64,000 bases of DNA from Knufia peltigerae (GCA_030247855.1 JAPDRN010000101.1:1-64000), one strand, 5' to 3'; counted from the stretch's first letter, positions 1 through 11,479 are shown. Notes: generated from the letters alone by a model not told the origin. Numbers and translations are program-made.

Positions 1-47
1 CCATTGGACCTACACTGTACGGAGTACTTTGTCCCTGACCCTCCTCC

Positions 48-67
48 GTACGTGCATATGCACGTAC
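48..67. repeat. 20-base perfect palindrome
   Basis: GTACGTGCATATGCACGTAC reads the same on both strands with no spacer. It sits among other ACGT-rich sequence (a TACGGAGTA motif lies 20 bases to the left). It could be a binding site for a dimeric protein or a remnant of a foldback element. Function is unknown. Confidence 0.9.
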
Positions 68-595
68 ATGTATGCCATGCACATCATGCAAATCATCCGA
101 GAACCAACACGAGAACCGATCAAACGATCTTATGACCAACCTTTGGAACTTGCCGGGAAACTATAAAAACCAAAAAGAGAAAGAAAAAAAAAAGAGACAA
201 GTTTACTTGTCTGAAACCCCAGGTGACAAACCGAGCAAGTAAAACCAGGATCAGACTTTCGATGCTTATGCAGAACCAACCACACGACGCGAACCAATGA
301 ATCACGGAAAGCAGCAAAAGGAAACAAGACTCCAAAAGATATCCATGACGATGCATGCCGCACGACAAAAGAGACGGTCGCCCAACAGCCCCCTTCGCAT
401 TCAAGACCCTATCCTACCTAGGTGCGTACGGGAGTACTGATAGCAAAGGTATCAGATCACGAGTTACCGCCACCACTCACGTACACTTTACGGCAAAGAA
501 AAAAAAAACCACACTCAGTCAAGACCTAACTAGGTACCTCGTTTAGAAAACCCCAAAAGGCTCGCTTCTGAATCATAGTACCGCTACTGGTACGG

Positions 596-622
596 CATCA
601 TCATCGTCGTCGTCATCATCAT
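596..622. repeat. CAT/CGT trinucleotide microsatellite
   Basis: A run of CAT, then CGT, then CAT units. It is an ordinary intergenic microsatellite with no coding role visible. Confidence 0.85.
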
Positions 623-1376
623 ACTTTGATCAAGGACCCCATCATACATCACAGATAACAAGATAGAGTCGGGTCAAAAATTGAATATATGATGCCATTG
701 AAAGAGAGCATCTAGAAGTCCTTGAGAATTCTACCCAAAATAGACAGTGTCACCTGAACATGAAACAATTAAAGAGGCGATAGTAGCCTAATAGTCCGAG
801 TGTAACACTCTCAAAGAATCATCAATTGGTCCAATCATGAAAAGCTAGAGGTTCATACAACTCCCACTCGTGTCATGCAGACTTCACGCCTTGACCGCCA
901 CCATGCCTGTGCGTTTTCTGACGACTTCTGTTTGGTAAATTTCCCAGCCTATTGTTTGCTCCAGACATTTCAATCGTAAATGACCCACACCACCCAAATC
1001 CCAGTTTACGCCATGTAGGTTGCCGGATGCAAAGAAAATCATATGTACAATCCCATCCCTGCCGATGTTGCGCCGCAGCCTTGACCCCTCCATGTTTTCT
1101 TCCCCCTCCCCCGTTCCTTGCCTATTAATTGGATGTTGAATAATATCATACAACAGAAGCGAATTTGTAGAATAAAAAGATCCCTGAAAACAGGTATGAA
1201 AGATGGGTATCGTGGTTTGAAAACGGCGCTTTGGCCTCTCTGCGCGACTGCTTCCGAACCGTTCGGAAGGGCCGGGCAATCGAACAAGTCCAAGTACAGC
1301 AGCACCTGACTCGAGAGCGAAGCCAAGGCATTTCCAATATTTCTCAATAGTGGGTTCCAGGAGCGGGTCAAATGGT

Positions 1377-2909
1377 TTACATCACATAACGCTCTTGTCG
1401 GTTGTCCTGGACTGCGATTGGCATGGCTCCCCAATCGGGGGCGACAGGCATGTGATGACCCATGTGGTGGCGAGGCCGGATACCGTACTCTTCAGGCTCT
1501 GTGGACTGAGGCCTGCGAATGCTGCTTCCAGGGTAGTAGAGCGGATGCCCGCCATATCCGGGATCAGGATAAGCATAATTGTCCATTGAAGCTGAGGTGG
1601 GCAGGTTGCCGGGATTTTGCGAGTTCCAGCCAAGGTTGTTCATGTGAGGAGAAGCATTGCCGCTGCCTGTGCCGCTAGCCGGCGGTTCCATAGGCTGAGG
1701 AGGACCAAAGGTTTGCGGGCGTGCTGTGGTTGGCCGTTGTTGGGGAGCGCTCGTAAAGTTGTGAAGGGGCTGCCCGTTCATGGTGGGTGTCGAGCGAGTC
1801 GGATGCTGCTGGAACTCCGGCCGCAGATGCGGAGGAAGCGAGTGATTTTGCCCAAGGTACCCATACTCTGACCCTTGCCGCTGCATGCCATTGGTCGTAG
1901 GAGGCAGCTCCGTATTGGGAGAAACCGATAGCGTTCTGTCGGCTGGCGAGGCCGTGGAATGTCTGGACGAGCCTGAAGTGGATCCATACATTGACTGACT
2001 CTGAGGCTGAGTGGTCGACAACTTGGCATTAGTCTCTGCTGCCGCCTGCTCAATCGTACCCGTATGGTGGTTTTGATGGCGTGTGAGAGTCGTTCGTCGA
2101 GTGAACGTCTTTTGGCAGTTTGCGTAAGGGCACTTGTATGGCCTCTTTCCAGAGTGAATTCTGCGGTGTCTCGCAAGAGAACTTGAGTCAGAGAATGGCT
2201 ATACGGAAATTAGCAATCAGACTTCCTATGTATGCATGGTGAATGCGCATACCTTGCCACATCGCTCGCACATATGAGGCTTCTCTCCAGTGTGTACGCG
2301 CATGTGGACGGTCAGAGCAGATCTCTGGATGAACTGCTTGCCGCAACCTGGGAAATCACAGGCATGTGGTCTAATACCGCTATGAATTCGCTCTGTAAGA
2401 AAGTCAGAAAAGTTCTCTTGTAACCGAGGAATATTCGTACCATGCCGCGCTAAATCGCTGCGTCGTGCGAAGCCCTTCTGGCAAGTGCTACATGCAAATG
2501 CCTTCGGTGCGGACTCATTCTTCTGTCTGATGGCGCCAAAATTGTCGTCAACCATCGTTTGAGTATCGTGTCGGGGAATATAACTTTGCGCATAAAGTTG
2601 ATGACTATGTTGAGGCTGGCCTAGGTATGGCATCCCAGGGGCTTGCATGTGGTGCGGTTGGTGGTGAGCCATATTTGGCGCCTGACTCATAGCATAGGCT
2701 ACGCCGCCCTCCATTTGCATTGATTGTTGTATTTGTCGTCTGAGTTCAGCGTCTGCTGCTGCAGCATTCCTTGCGTTCAACAGGCCTCCGATTTCCATTC
2801 CTCCCTTGGCAGGATATGGAAGGGGTTGTCTCAGGGCGTGCTGGTAGGCAGCTTCGCTCTGAGGCTTCTGGAATGAAGGAAAGCTAAAGCGTTGGTTCGA
2901 GTTCTGCAT
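1377..2909 (-). CDS. four-finger C2H2 zinc finger transcription factor
   Basis: Predicted sequence-specific nuclear DNA-binding regulator of 476 residues. I join three exons: 2909-2441, 2392-2253 and 2198-1377. The two introns (2393-2440, 48 bases; 2199-2252, 54 bases) have GT-AG ends and restore intact fingers. Four consecutive C2H2 fingers lie at about residues 138-250. Finger 1 uses C140, C143, H156 and H160, fingers 1 to 3 end in standard HSG/HTG linkers, and fingers 2 and 4 have the C-x4-C spacing of GATA/TFIIIA-like fingers. The N-terminus is rich in Gln and His, and the C-terminus is a long low-complexity Ser/Pro/Gln/Asn tail, as is common in fungal activators. The start is the first ATG before the conserved exon; an upstream exon is not excluded. 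I cannot assign it to a named regulator. Confidence 0.85.
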
Positions 2910-4423
2910 CGTGCTTTGGTCAGCGGCCGTGTACAGAAAAGACGTTGAAGATGGAAGGAAGGTAACAAATGATGAAGAGGACCTTGATCCTTAAGGGATC
3001 AGTGCCGTATTAAGTGGAGGAGGGTCATGGCGCTCTTCCGCAGAAATCGCCCTAGATCCCTCCGATCCACTCACTCAGAAGTACCAGAATAGGACAGAAC
3101 ACTGTCCCATTGATCTGATCTGTGATATATTGCGGGCAAAGTGTCATACGTAATTATAGGACTCACCTGAGACGTTTTGGGCGTGTTGGTAAAAGTGTCG
3201 TTAGAAAGAGAGAAAAGAAGAAAAGCCAAATAATGGGCTAATGAGACTGTGACATTCAACAGGAATGCTGAAAAGGGCGACGGGCGATTGGTATGTGCCT
3301 TGGCGACTACCGACAGTCACGTTGTCCTTTGGGGTCACGATTGGAGCGACGTAACTTGGGTGTGTCCCTTTCGGTCTGGACGATGAAAATAGAGGTGTTC
3401 TAGGTCCCAATCGGTCCAGAGGCGGTTCAGTAAGCCGATATTGTTACCCTCTGGTGTAGCGAGCTCGGGGCACTTGGGTCGTCCTATTTTGGATATGCTA
3501 TGCCCAATGCGACGTATTACCCTTCGATAGAGTTGTCTCGATCGATATTGCTTGTATTTCGAGTATGTATTCGGCGTATGATGTTGAACACCCTCCCGTG
3601 CTGTGTTGGGATAATTCTTTCCTCGGCCAGCGTACGTGCTGATGGATCTTTCTCTGACGTCGTGTGCGTAAGGTGCCTCTTGCCTCCGATCCGAGCGTGT
3701 GCTGTGGACTTGGGAAGTGAAGGATGGGAACGACAGATGGAACACGGGCTTCGGGTGGTCTTTGTACTGAGTATCTGAGCGGGCGGTCCGTGGCGGCGAG
3801 CAAGAGACGGTAGGGGATCTATGTTTTGCAATTTAGCAGCGAAAGACGTCTCGAAGGGTATGACCGCGGTGATGGACAGTGACGGCAAACTTGACGTTTG
3901 GGCACAGTCCGTCAGTTGAGACGGGCGTCGGTAATCTCGTGAGCAACGTGGAGGAAGTACAATCTCGTCGTCGGGCCAAAAACCGTTGTGTTGGTGGTCG
4001 GTGCAGTCATGGAGGCAGATGAGGCGATTGATGAGGTGAGGCCGTGCCCATTGACCTTGAGATATGATCATTGCATGGTTTTTTTCTTTCCCTCTTTCCG
4101 GTCAGCCATTCATCATTGACTGATGCAGGAGGATGAAAGTGAGGATCCTCCACTTCAATTGCCAGGTGCCAGAACGATGGTCAGAGGACGGACGGCACGA
4201 TTGGGGGGGGTGCGTGAGGGACCGAGACCAGGACAAGAACGTGGAGGGGGGGGAGAGACTTGCCTTAGCTGCAGTAGGGGCGACCTTACCTAAAGATCCC
4301 TAGTGGCCAGCTGAGGCATTACTGCCCTCGTCGTACTGTAGGTTACTTCGGCGCTCCATACAGGAATAAGGTACCTACTACTCCCGTAACCCGTAGGCGT
4401 CACTAAAGTCGCAGCGAAACGCA
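2910..4423. other. intergenic, likely promoter and 5' leader of the zinc finger gene
   Basis: Several minus-strand frames of 100-180 codons are open between 3200 and 4070. They overlap one another, lack domains and have unusual composition, so I do not call them. The stretch is long enough to hold an upstream non-coding exon of the zinc finger gene. A G-rich stretch lies at about 4200-4260. Confidence 0.5.
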
Positions 4424-6050
4424 ATGGTGGCTTGGCTGCAAAACCTCGTCCCCATCACCCAAACGTCTACCCACGGTAAGCCTGCATACTACGTACATTC
4501 TCGACATCCTTCAACTCGTTCTTCACCACTCTACAGTATGCTCAAAATCAATTCTGACAGCTGTGAATTATCCCCTTTGCGGGGTCCATCATGATTTCAT
4601 TTCCAGAACTCTCAGGGATCAAACCTTTATCTCGTCACCACCACTCCTACTACCCTCGCTGCAAAACTGACCTCTGGAGACGCCTTCCAGGTTCCTTCTT
4701 CTCGCTTGCCTACCTGAAACCCACGAGCCGCTGCAGTCATCCTGTTCCAGGTATTGGCTTCTACACTATTTGCAATGATGAGGTTAAACTGCCGTGTTCC
4801 AATTCTCGGGGGCATGTCACTATCGCCCAGCGAAGCACGACCACCCCTGAAGCTGTCAGAAAATCGCGACAGGCAGACACAGACATCTTTCTAAACCCAC
4901 AAGGAAAAATCCTGGTTCTGGCCGCCTATCATTGCCTCGGCCTTGTTATTCTATTACACTGTCACTACCATTGCTCCTGGTTCCTGACAGTACGCGTACC
5001 CAGTCGGGTAATCAACTTTACACATGGAGAGCCGCGGACTATACCAAACTCATCGCGGCAGAAGCCCAAATGGGACGAATCAGACAGTGGCATGGCATCA
5101 GACCGCGCATCTCCAGCTTCCAAATGTTGCAAGAGGTTACCTTGTCTTTCTCGCTGGTACGAGAACACGCGCACTGCGCGCCAATCCTGCTCATACAAGT
5201 CAACCCCCGAGGTGAGTTTGCTGTGCGATTCATACCCGTGTCATAGATTCATCCCTGAGTGGGCTTCAACTTTCTTGTTCTTGCCTGCTGTATTCATGCA
5301 GACGGTCGCATTCATCGGTAACTCCTGCTCATGCGGTTGAAAGAGATGGGTCCAGTCGAATGCTATCCAAAATCGCTTTCCGGCACACCTGAGGTTCAGA
5401 AACTCATATTTCGCACAGACGCTGTCAGAGCCACAATATATTCCGACCGACAGTTCTTCAGTAATATCTGTGCTTTCACCTTTGACGAGACAGCATCCAT
5501 CTATTGACGCTTTGGCCTCATTCACGCAATAGCCCTGAAATTGCCACTGATCTTCCACCCGTTGTCTGGGAGAGTGAGCAATCTAAAAGGAATCTATTGC
5601 CCTTCACTCTAGTTGATCAGACGCTGTTGCCATGAAATTGCCGTCCATCGACGACGATATCGACCAACCCACTAACGTCGATAGACTGGTGGCGAGGTCC
5701 AGGGCTCGTCCATTACGCCTCTCGAGGTCCATTTTGTATTTTATTGTGCTCCGAACCGAGATGATGTTGTTTTTGTTGACCTCTGTTATGGGCAGTCTGT
5801 TGTCGGAAAAGCACTGACTGCGGCGACTTTTGTTTTTCTCTTATCAAGCCAGTGGAGTGACCTACGGAACGACGGACAGACTCCCTTTTCCCCTTTGGCG
5901 CCGCTTCCGAACTACTCTGACTATCAGTCCTCCGACGATGTCAGCATCAGCAGATGATGCCAGTACGAAAATTACTCTGAGAGGCGCAAGTCTTTGGGGG
6001 CAAAATGAAGCGATACTGCGTGAATTTGCTGTTTTGCAGCCAAATTGAAG
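4424..6050 (+). pseudogene. fragments of a possible decayed or multi-exon gene, unidentified
   Basis: Several plus-strand stretches look coding but do not join into one open frame. A start-like segment at 4424 reads MVAWLQNLVPITQTSTH and ends at a good GTAAGC donor near 4476. A second segment (about 4980-5212) ends at a GTGAGT donor. A third (about 5331-5507, beginning MRLKEMGPVECYPK) stops at a TGA after which coding-like sequence continues. A fourth lies at about 5755-5954 (PNRDDVVFVDLCYGQSVVGK). In-frame stops separate them. Either this is a relic gene or one with introns I cannot place. A minus-strand frame at 5241-5558 with several cysteines is a rival reading. I recognise no family. Confidence 0.25.
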
Positions 6051-6958
6051 ATCCTCTCGGTCGGACGGCTAGCAGAGTCATGACTCCCTCACCACTTCTC
6101 TACGAGTACGAGCACACTGTTCCCATCTCGGCGCAGCCTCCATTGGGCGGCTCGTGTTTCACCACACGTCGCTGATCGAACGAGCCGAAAGTTCTACTGT
6201 AGGAGAAGGCGGCACTTGCACAAACGCTGTGACCTGGCTCACACTACTACTGTAGCCAGGCTCGGTGGGAAAAGGTGGGTTAGATCATTTGTACTCGTCC
6301 TTCACGCAAGATACAGGCCTCTCGGGTCCCCACTTTCAGGTAAGATCTACTTCAGTGTAAGTACAATCTTGTTTGAATGCCGGGCAGTTTCAGTCGGGTC
6401 GCATCAGGTCACCACGGCGTGTCAATTGTATCATTGAAATGCCGACCCTTTTTCAGCCCAAGATGTGTAACGGAAGAATGGCTCTGTCTGCAAATGCAAT
6501 TTCGAACACCCGGACGCAAGGAAGAACATGACAATGACTTTGATGGAATTCTAGTCGGCATTCCTCACGGATGCCACTCACTTCCCAAGCCCAAACGGCC
6601 AAATCCTACAACGTTGCTTCGCTCAATCCGGCCCAGCACATCAGACCATATAGGGAGGGGGTATAGGGGGCATTTGCAAACTTTTTTCCGTACAGCACAT
6701 GCATCTGGCCTCCCATAGCTTCACCTTCTGTATTCAACTGGATTTCAAGCCAAAGAAGCCCAAGCAAACCCTGGGGTCGTCCCCAACAGGAAGATCGATC
6801 TTGTTCAATCGTAGCCTCCCAAGAAAACACCACCGAGCTTGATATCTCCGTGTCGTTCTTCCAAGTAAAAGTACCATTTCCACGCTTGCCTTTCCAAAGA
6901 GCATGAATGAACCTACATTTCGAGCCTCGCCCCCAAGTTTGTACCATGGGACCACAAA
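6051..6958. other. no supported gene; downstream of the DOCK-like gene
   Basis: Open frames here are short and without recognisable domains. I looked on the minus strand for continuation of the DOCK catalytic region (the conserved segment around a GFP-x-x-L-R-x-K pattern) and did not find it. Confidence 0.4.
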
Positions 6959-9900
6959 CTAATCATCGTCCTCTTCTTCACCATCTGCATTCTGTTCTCC
7001 ATACGCTCGTCTTCCATTCATCAAGCCGCCAGCACCCGCCCGGCTCGCAGCTCTCGCCTCGTGGATTCTGGCAATGGCCCTGTAAGTCTTGGCCAGCCTC
7101 TTGTAGTCGCCGTTGCGCTCGTACTCTTCGGCCAATTGCTTGTAGCACTCCAACGCATGGACGCCGTACTCCTTCTCGCGTCCCTGCGCGGGGCTCGTGG
7201 GTGTCAAGCCGTCAATGCTCCTCCTCGCCCTGGCCAGTTCTTTGGCTTCGCTGTTCTGCGAGTCGCCGCTTTGCCCTCTGGCGTGTCCGTTGCTCGGATC
7301 CTGTGGTTCGCCGTCGACTTCCTCGTCCGCCTCAGTGGTCGTGAGTAGGTCGACCAATTCATCAATCGTTGCAACAAGATCTTCGATTGCCGTCCACAGC
7401 GCATCGTCAGGCTGGTTCGCGATCGTGCTGAACAACTCCAGCAACTCGGCGATGAAAATCTTGCGGCTCATGGCCTCGTTCGCACTCACAGGCTTCGCCT
7501 TGATGATACTGTTCAACGCCCCGATTACCTCGGTCTCGATCAACTCTAGACTCTCTCCGTCGCTCAGTGCCCACTCGTTGATGATCATGGCCTGGAGAAT
7601 CTCGACCGCAACCTTCCGCAACCCCTCGTGCATACTGAGACACAATCTTATCGTGGGCGCGACTAGACTAGGCACATACTGAACCTGGTACCCACCCAGC
7701 CTACGGATATTGTATCGTCTTTGATCGTCAGCCGTGGCTTCCCAACCAAGGCTCTCCCAACAATTTCGCAAGAGGTCGGCGCCGGATTGACGTACGTCAC
7801 CAGATATTTTCCAAACTGCACGGCGTTTCTGCTCTGGAAATAGCTCTAGAGCCAGGGCTGGAGATGATACCAACATGAGCAGCGTATCAAGAAACGATTT
7901 CCACAAGCTCATTTTCAGGTTGAAACTGTCAGCTTGATCTGGATTTTCGGCTTCTTCGGGACTGGGGAGGTACAGTGATATGAGGAGGGTAGAGAGGTAA
8001 TTAAGAATCGTCAAGGCACAGGAGTGGTGGTAAATGTGTAGACTGAGCCAGGTCGACGGACATGCGTGGTGCTGAAGGAGTGAGCGTAGCATGGTGAGTG
8101 TGGAAAGCACGTACTCCGAAAGCTCTTGACCCTGGATTTTGGGAACTGAAGGCGCTTTCATCCTTGCGATGGTAGCCACTGTCGCTGAGAGCTCAAGCAA
8201 AGCCTCATCGAATGAGTCCTCGCTGTCTGTTGCTCTGTTTACGAATGGGTATGAATCCGGGAAGAGGAATGATAGTGATCGCCGTCGAACCGAAGGCTGC
8301 CGTGCAATGATTTCATAGGCAGAGATGAGTTTTGGCATAAACTCGTGTAAATAGTGAGTTGGGATTCGTGTAAGTTCGGCAACAATCGAACAACTTAATC
8401 GGACTTGTTCGTGCCAATCGTCTGATAAGTCGTTCTGGATCCAGTAGGGGGAAAGCCATCTGACACAGTTCTTGACGAGCATCTTTTTGTCCCTATCATC
8501 GACCCAAATCTGGTCCAGCTTGGTGTAGTTATGAATGAGGATAAGCCGGTAGAGGACTAATTTGCCAGTTGCATCCTCACAAGAATCAATGAAGTCGATA
8601 GACGTCCTGATGACTTCCTCTTTGCTGAAAGCGGGAAGCAATTCAGGTAGCCAGGTGTGAAATTCTCGTACGAGCAAGGTCTTGCTTCCTACCAGCGCTG
8701 CCGTCTCACTGCGCATCATCATTTGCAATCCAAAGAGAATAGCCTGCATATCCTGTTTGAACGTCGAATGCTTTTCGTCTCGATTTTCATTTGTTTGTGA
8801 TCCAAATCGCCGTTGCTGATAGGATGTAATGACAATCTTCATGAATGTCCTGCCAACTTTGAACAAAGCCCTCATGTCTCGAGCACTCTGAGGATCTGAA
8901 ACGCTTTGCAGAAGTCGAGTAAAACTTCGTATCAGGCAGGATGCAGCATAGGGAGAGCGAAAGTGACTTTCAGTATACTGCTCGACAAGGGGTCCCAGAT
9001 TGTACCGTCTGTCGTGCACAATGCCCAACACCCATACGATATCGTTGAAAATGAGATCCTCAAATTTTGACTCTCCTGACTTGTGCACAAGCACTCCAAA
9101 TAGTGCATCGAGAACATCTTGAAGTTGCTTCACAATTTCTATTTCCTGTACAAAAGTGAGCTTTTGGAGGATGTCTAGTAACTGCACCGACGTCTGATGT
9201 TTCCAGTTGATTAGGCTGACCAACGTGCGGTCTTGTGAGTATTCTGTACTGCACAGAAGGGTGTTAACCTCCAGCGATGCGATGTTGGCATAACTTCCTT
9301 CGTGAACAGTTTTGTAAGTTGCATTATTCCACGGCAAGGACAGATACGCTCCACGACCTTGAACAACACTAGATGTTATCTTATCGTATGCATGGAGGAT
9401 GAGAGAGTGGTTTCCATCGCTGATGAAGGCCTTCTTATCCCACAATGGCATCCAAGCCAGTGCAAATGGGAACTCCGGGGCATCCGCAATGCTGAGAATC
9501 AGATGGCTATCCGGGACCTTTTCTGTCGGTACTCGAAGGCATAGTGTCTGGTCCCAAGCAGAATCGATCTCAACTGCATTCGTGCGTAATGCAGTCACAG
9601 CAGCCCCATTTGCGGAAGGATAAATGCAGTGTTCGATACGCCGACCAGAAGAGTCCCGAACCTCCATTGTTAATTGTAAGTTCTGCATAGACTGGGCCTT
9701 GATTGGGGCCACGTTCAATTCTGGATGTGAGAGATGCGCTCCTTGAGTTATGACGGCTTTGCTTAGCCTTAGATATATGTCTGATCGAGGCTTGGAAGGC
9801 GCCTCCGAAAAACCAATCTTCTGACTCTTGGTGACGAGATGCATTGAAGTCGGATTGTTCTTGATCATTGTATCTGCATCCGGGGCCGTGTAAGGAGTAA

Positions 9901-11317
9901 GTCTGAGAGCCACACTCGATATATAAGGCGAGACCACAAGGCTTCTCCCCTGAGAGTTCAACAGTTGCTTTATTCTAGGATCCACTTCTCTGGTTTTTTC
10001 ATCATCTCGTGCTGAGACTGACCACATTGTGATCGTCTCTTCGACAGATTTATTATCCCTCATGATTTTGTTCACGTCGAGAATCCCGACTGCGATTGTC
10101 CGAGGTACCGGAGGGCCTTGGGCCGGTGAGGAACCATCCTCCTCTTCGGCAATCGACGGCGTTTGAGCCCGTTCATTGGTCTGGGGCGTTGCTCGACCGT
10201 TCACCCCGGGATGCGGTCTTTCAGCGTGTTTCCTTTTACCGAACATCAAGCTTGACCTTCGGCGATTGAGAGAAAGTTGCCGCTGGCCCAACAAGGTGCC
10301 ATTTCTAGAGGGAGGGCGCTCAGGGGCTCTTCGCTTTGCTTTTCGCGGAGGTTCTGAGATGGTGACCTTCACTGTGAGAAAAGTTTCTCCCGCATCTCCT
10401 ATATCCCTTGTACTGAGATCTGAGAACAAAGTCTTCATCTTTGCCGAAGCAACAGAACTGTATGTTTCGGAGAATGACACAGGGCTGCCATCTGAATCGT
10501 TGCGATACAAGGCCAAGTTCAAGCTTGCAGACTCTAGGTCCGAACCTACGACAGATATGACCTCAACCAGACAATGATGCAAGGAAGTGGCCCTGGATTT
10601 CTCGGATGGCGGTGAATCCAAAACGCTCATGATCGCTTGTAGTTTTGTCATTTCAATAGCAGAATCCTCCGAAGTCAATAGTCGGCCTTGCTGGGTGGCA
10701 TCTCGAACGATAACTTCGCCACTGAGCATTTTATTGCCCCTGACAAGGTCCCAGACCGCATCATTTCGCACCTGCAGTCGTTCCTGCGCAGTAAGAACGT
10801 CATTTAAGAGTTCTCTCCGGGCATAATCCAGTCGACTTATGATCTCGGACATCTGATCGAGAACATGATACTCGCGCCGGAGTACTAAATCCGGAAGGTG
10901 AAGAATATACCATTCTCGCAGGCACGATGATATCTCATCCACAAGTGGTTCCGTCGAAGATGTCGGTGAATCATCTCCTATTTTCAGCATGGGGACAGGG
11001 GCTTGCGGCTTCGGCTCGCCGGGTCGGACAGCCACAGAGACTTCGGGACCAAGCTGTTCCCGAATTTCGATGCAGCATTTCGGGAAAATGCCAGAAAAGA
11101 CACGTGCATCAGCCGCAGTCCTGCCACCGGGAGTCAGGGCCGACAATAGGGTCGGAGGAGCAACAAGATAACCTCGACACCAGGCGCCATCTTTACCGCC
11201 CTGTTCGATGACATATAATTGATCACCGATCTGAAGTGGTAACTCGGTGGGAGAAGCCGAAGGTTGGAAAGGGTATATGGCTACTGCATACGACAGAGGC
11301 AGCGGCTTCCAGGGCAT
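6959..11317 (-). CDS. DOCK-family protein lacking the catalytic DHR-2 region
   Basis: Large intronless gene, 1452 residues. Residues about 8-90 form an SH3 domain (AVAIYPFQPS at the start, WCRGYL in the middle). A DHR-1/C2-like domain lies at about 490-650, followed by a long helical, armadillo-like region. DOCK proteins (yeast Dck1) are activators of Rac/Rho GTPases that work with ELMO/Lmo1 at membranes. The usual catalytic DHR-2 domain should follow, but only one helical element is left (ECYKQLAEEYERNGDYKRLA), then a Gly/Arg segment and an acidic tail (GEEEDDD) before the stop. Fungal DOCK proteins, as I recall them, run to about 2000 residues. Exchange activity is therefore doubtful; a scaffold role is possible. 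The gene is divergent from sde2, with about 670 bases between starts. Confidence 0.88.
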   Translation of the reverse strand: MPWKPLPLSYAVAIYPFQPSASPTELPLQIGDQLYVIEQGGKDGAWCRGYLVAPPTLLSALTPGGRTAADARVFSGIFPKCCIEIREQLGPEVSVAVRPGEPKPQAPVPMLKIGDDSPTSSTEPLVDEISSCLREWYILHLPDLVLRREYHVLDQMSEIISRLDYARRELLNDVLTAQERLQVRNDAVWDLVRGNKMLSGEVIVRDATQQGRLLTSEDSAIEMTKLQAIMSVLDSPPSEKSRATSLHHCLVEVISVVGSDLESASLNLALYRNDSDGSPVSFSETYSSVASAKMKTLFSDLSTRDIGDAGETFLTVKVTISEPPRKAKRRAPERPPSRNGTLLGQRQLSLNRRRSSLMFGKRKHAERPHPGVNGRATPQTNERAQTPSIAEEEDGSSPAQGPPVPRTIAVGILDVNKIMRDNKSVEETITMWSVSARDDEKTREVDPRIKQLLNSQGRSLVVSPYISSVALRLTPYTAPDADTMIKNNPTSMHLVTKSQKIGFSEAPSKPRSDIYLRLSKAVITQGAHLSHPELNVAPIKAQSMQNLQLTMEVRDSSGRRIEHCIYPSANGAAVTALRTNAVEIDSAWDQTLCLRVPTEKVPDSHLILSIADAPEFPFALAWMPLWDKKAFISDGNHSLILHAYDKITSSVVQGRGAYLSLPWNNATYKTVHEGSYANIASLEVNTLLCSTEYSQDRTLVSLINWKHQTSVQLLDILQKLTFVQEIEIVKQLQDVLDALFGVLVHKSGESKFEDLIFNDIVWVLGIVHDRRYNLGPLVEQYTESHFRSPYAASCLIRSFTRLLQSVSDPQSARDMRALFKVGRTFMKIVITSYQQRRFGSQTNENRDEKHSTFKQDMQAILFGLQMMMRSETAALVGSKTLLVREFHTWLPELLPAFSKEEVIRTSIDFIDSCEDATGKLVLYRLILIHNYTKLDQIWVDDRDKKMLVKNCVRWLSPYWIQNDLSDDWHEQVRLSCSIVAELTRIPTHYLHEFMPKLISAYEIIARQPSVRRRSLSFLFPDSYPFVNRATDSEDSFDEALLELSATVATIARMKAPSVPKIQGQELSEYVLSTLTMLRSLLQHHACPSTWLSLHIYHHSCALTILNYLSTLLISLYLPSPEEAENPDQADSFNLKMSLWKSFLDTLLMLVSSPALALELFPEQKRRAVWKISGDVRQSGADLLRNCWESLGWEATADDQRRYNIRRLGGYQVQYVPSLVAPTIRLCLSMHEGLRKVAVEILQAMIINEWALSDGESLELIETEVIGALNSIIKAKPVSANEAMSRKIFIAELLELFSTIANQPDDALWTAIEDLVATIDELVDLLTTTEADEEVDGEPQDPSNGHARGQSGDSQNSEAKELARARRSIDGLTPTSPAQGREKEYGVHALECYKQLAEEYERNGDYKRLAKTYRAIARIHEARAASRAGAGGLMNGRRAYGEQNADGEEEDDD

Positions 11318-11440
11318 GTTCTGAACCTGAGCGGTGGCCTGGTTGCGATCACCGAGCCACCGTAGTCAAACTTGATGAGGATGTGGTCAGGACTGACTAG
11401 CGGTGACCTTGATGTGGCGATGATCTTTGTGGAGCGTGTC

Positions 11441-11479
11441 CAGTATCCCGTATCCCGTATCCCGTATCCAGTATCCAGG
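11441..11479. repeat. short GTATCCC/GTATCCA tandem repeat
   Basis: About five copies of a 7-base unit (GTATCCC, with the last units GTATCCA) in the shared promoter of the DOCK-like gene and sde2, about 125 bases before the DOCK start. It may be a simple slippage repeat. Confidence 0.85.

Larger units (their letters stand above)
1..1376. other. intergenic, no supported gene
   Basis: I see no convincing coding region here. The open frames are short, lack recognisable domains and overlap on several strands. The stretch holds a 20-base perfect palindrome near its left end, a TACGGAGTA-type motif at 17-27 and a trinucleotide run at 596-622. The right part probably contains the 3' untranslated region of the zinc finger gene that ends at 1377 on the minus strand. 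Confidence 0.6.

Noticed and set aside
3517..4071. 184-codon minus-strand frame upstream of the zinc finger gene
   Set aside because: Overlaps two other open frames on the same strand, has no domain and unusual composition. More likely promoter or leader.
5241..5558. 105-codon minus-strand frame with several cysteines, like a secreted effector
   Set aside because: No signal peptide at the start and no upstream exon that supplies one. The plus-strand reading of the same stretch is equally protein-like, so neither is called firmly.
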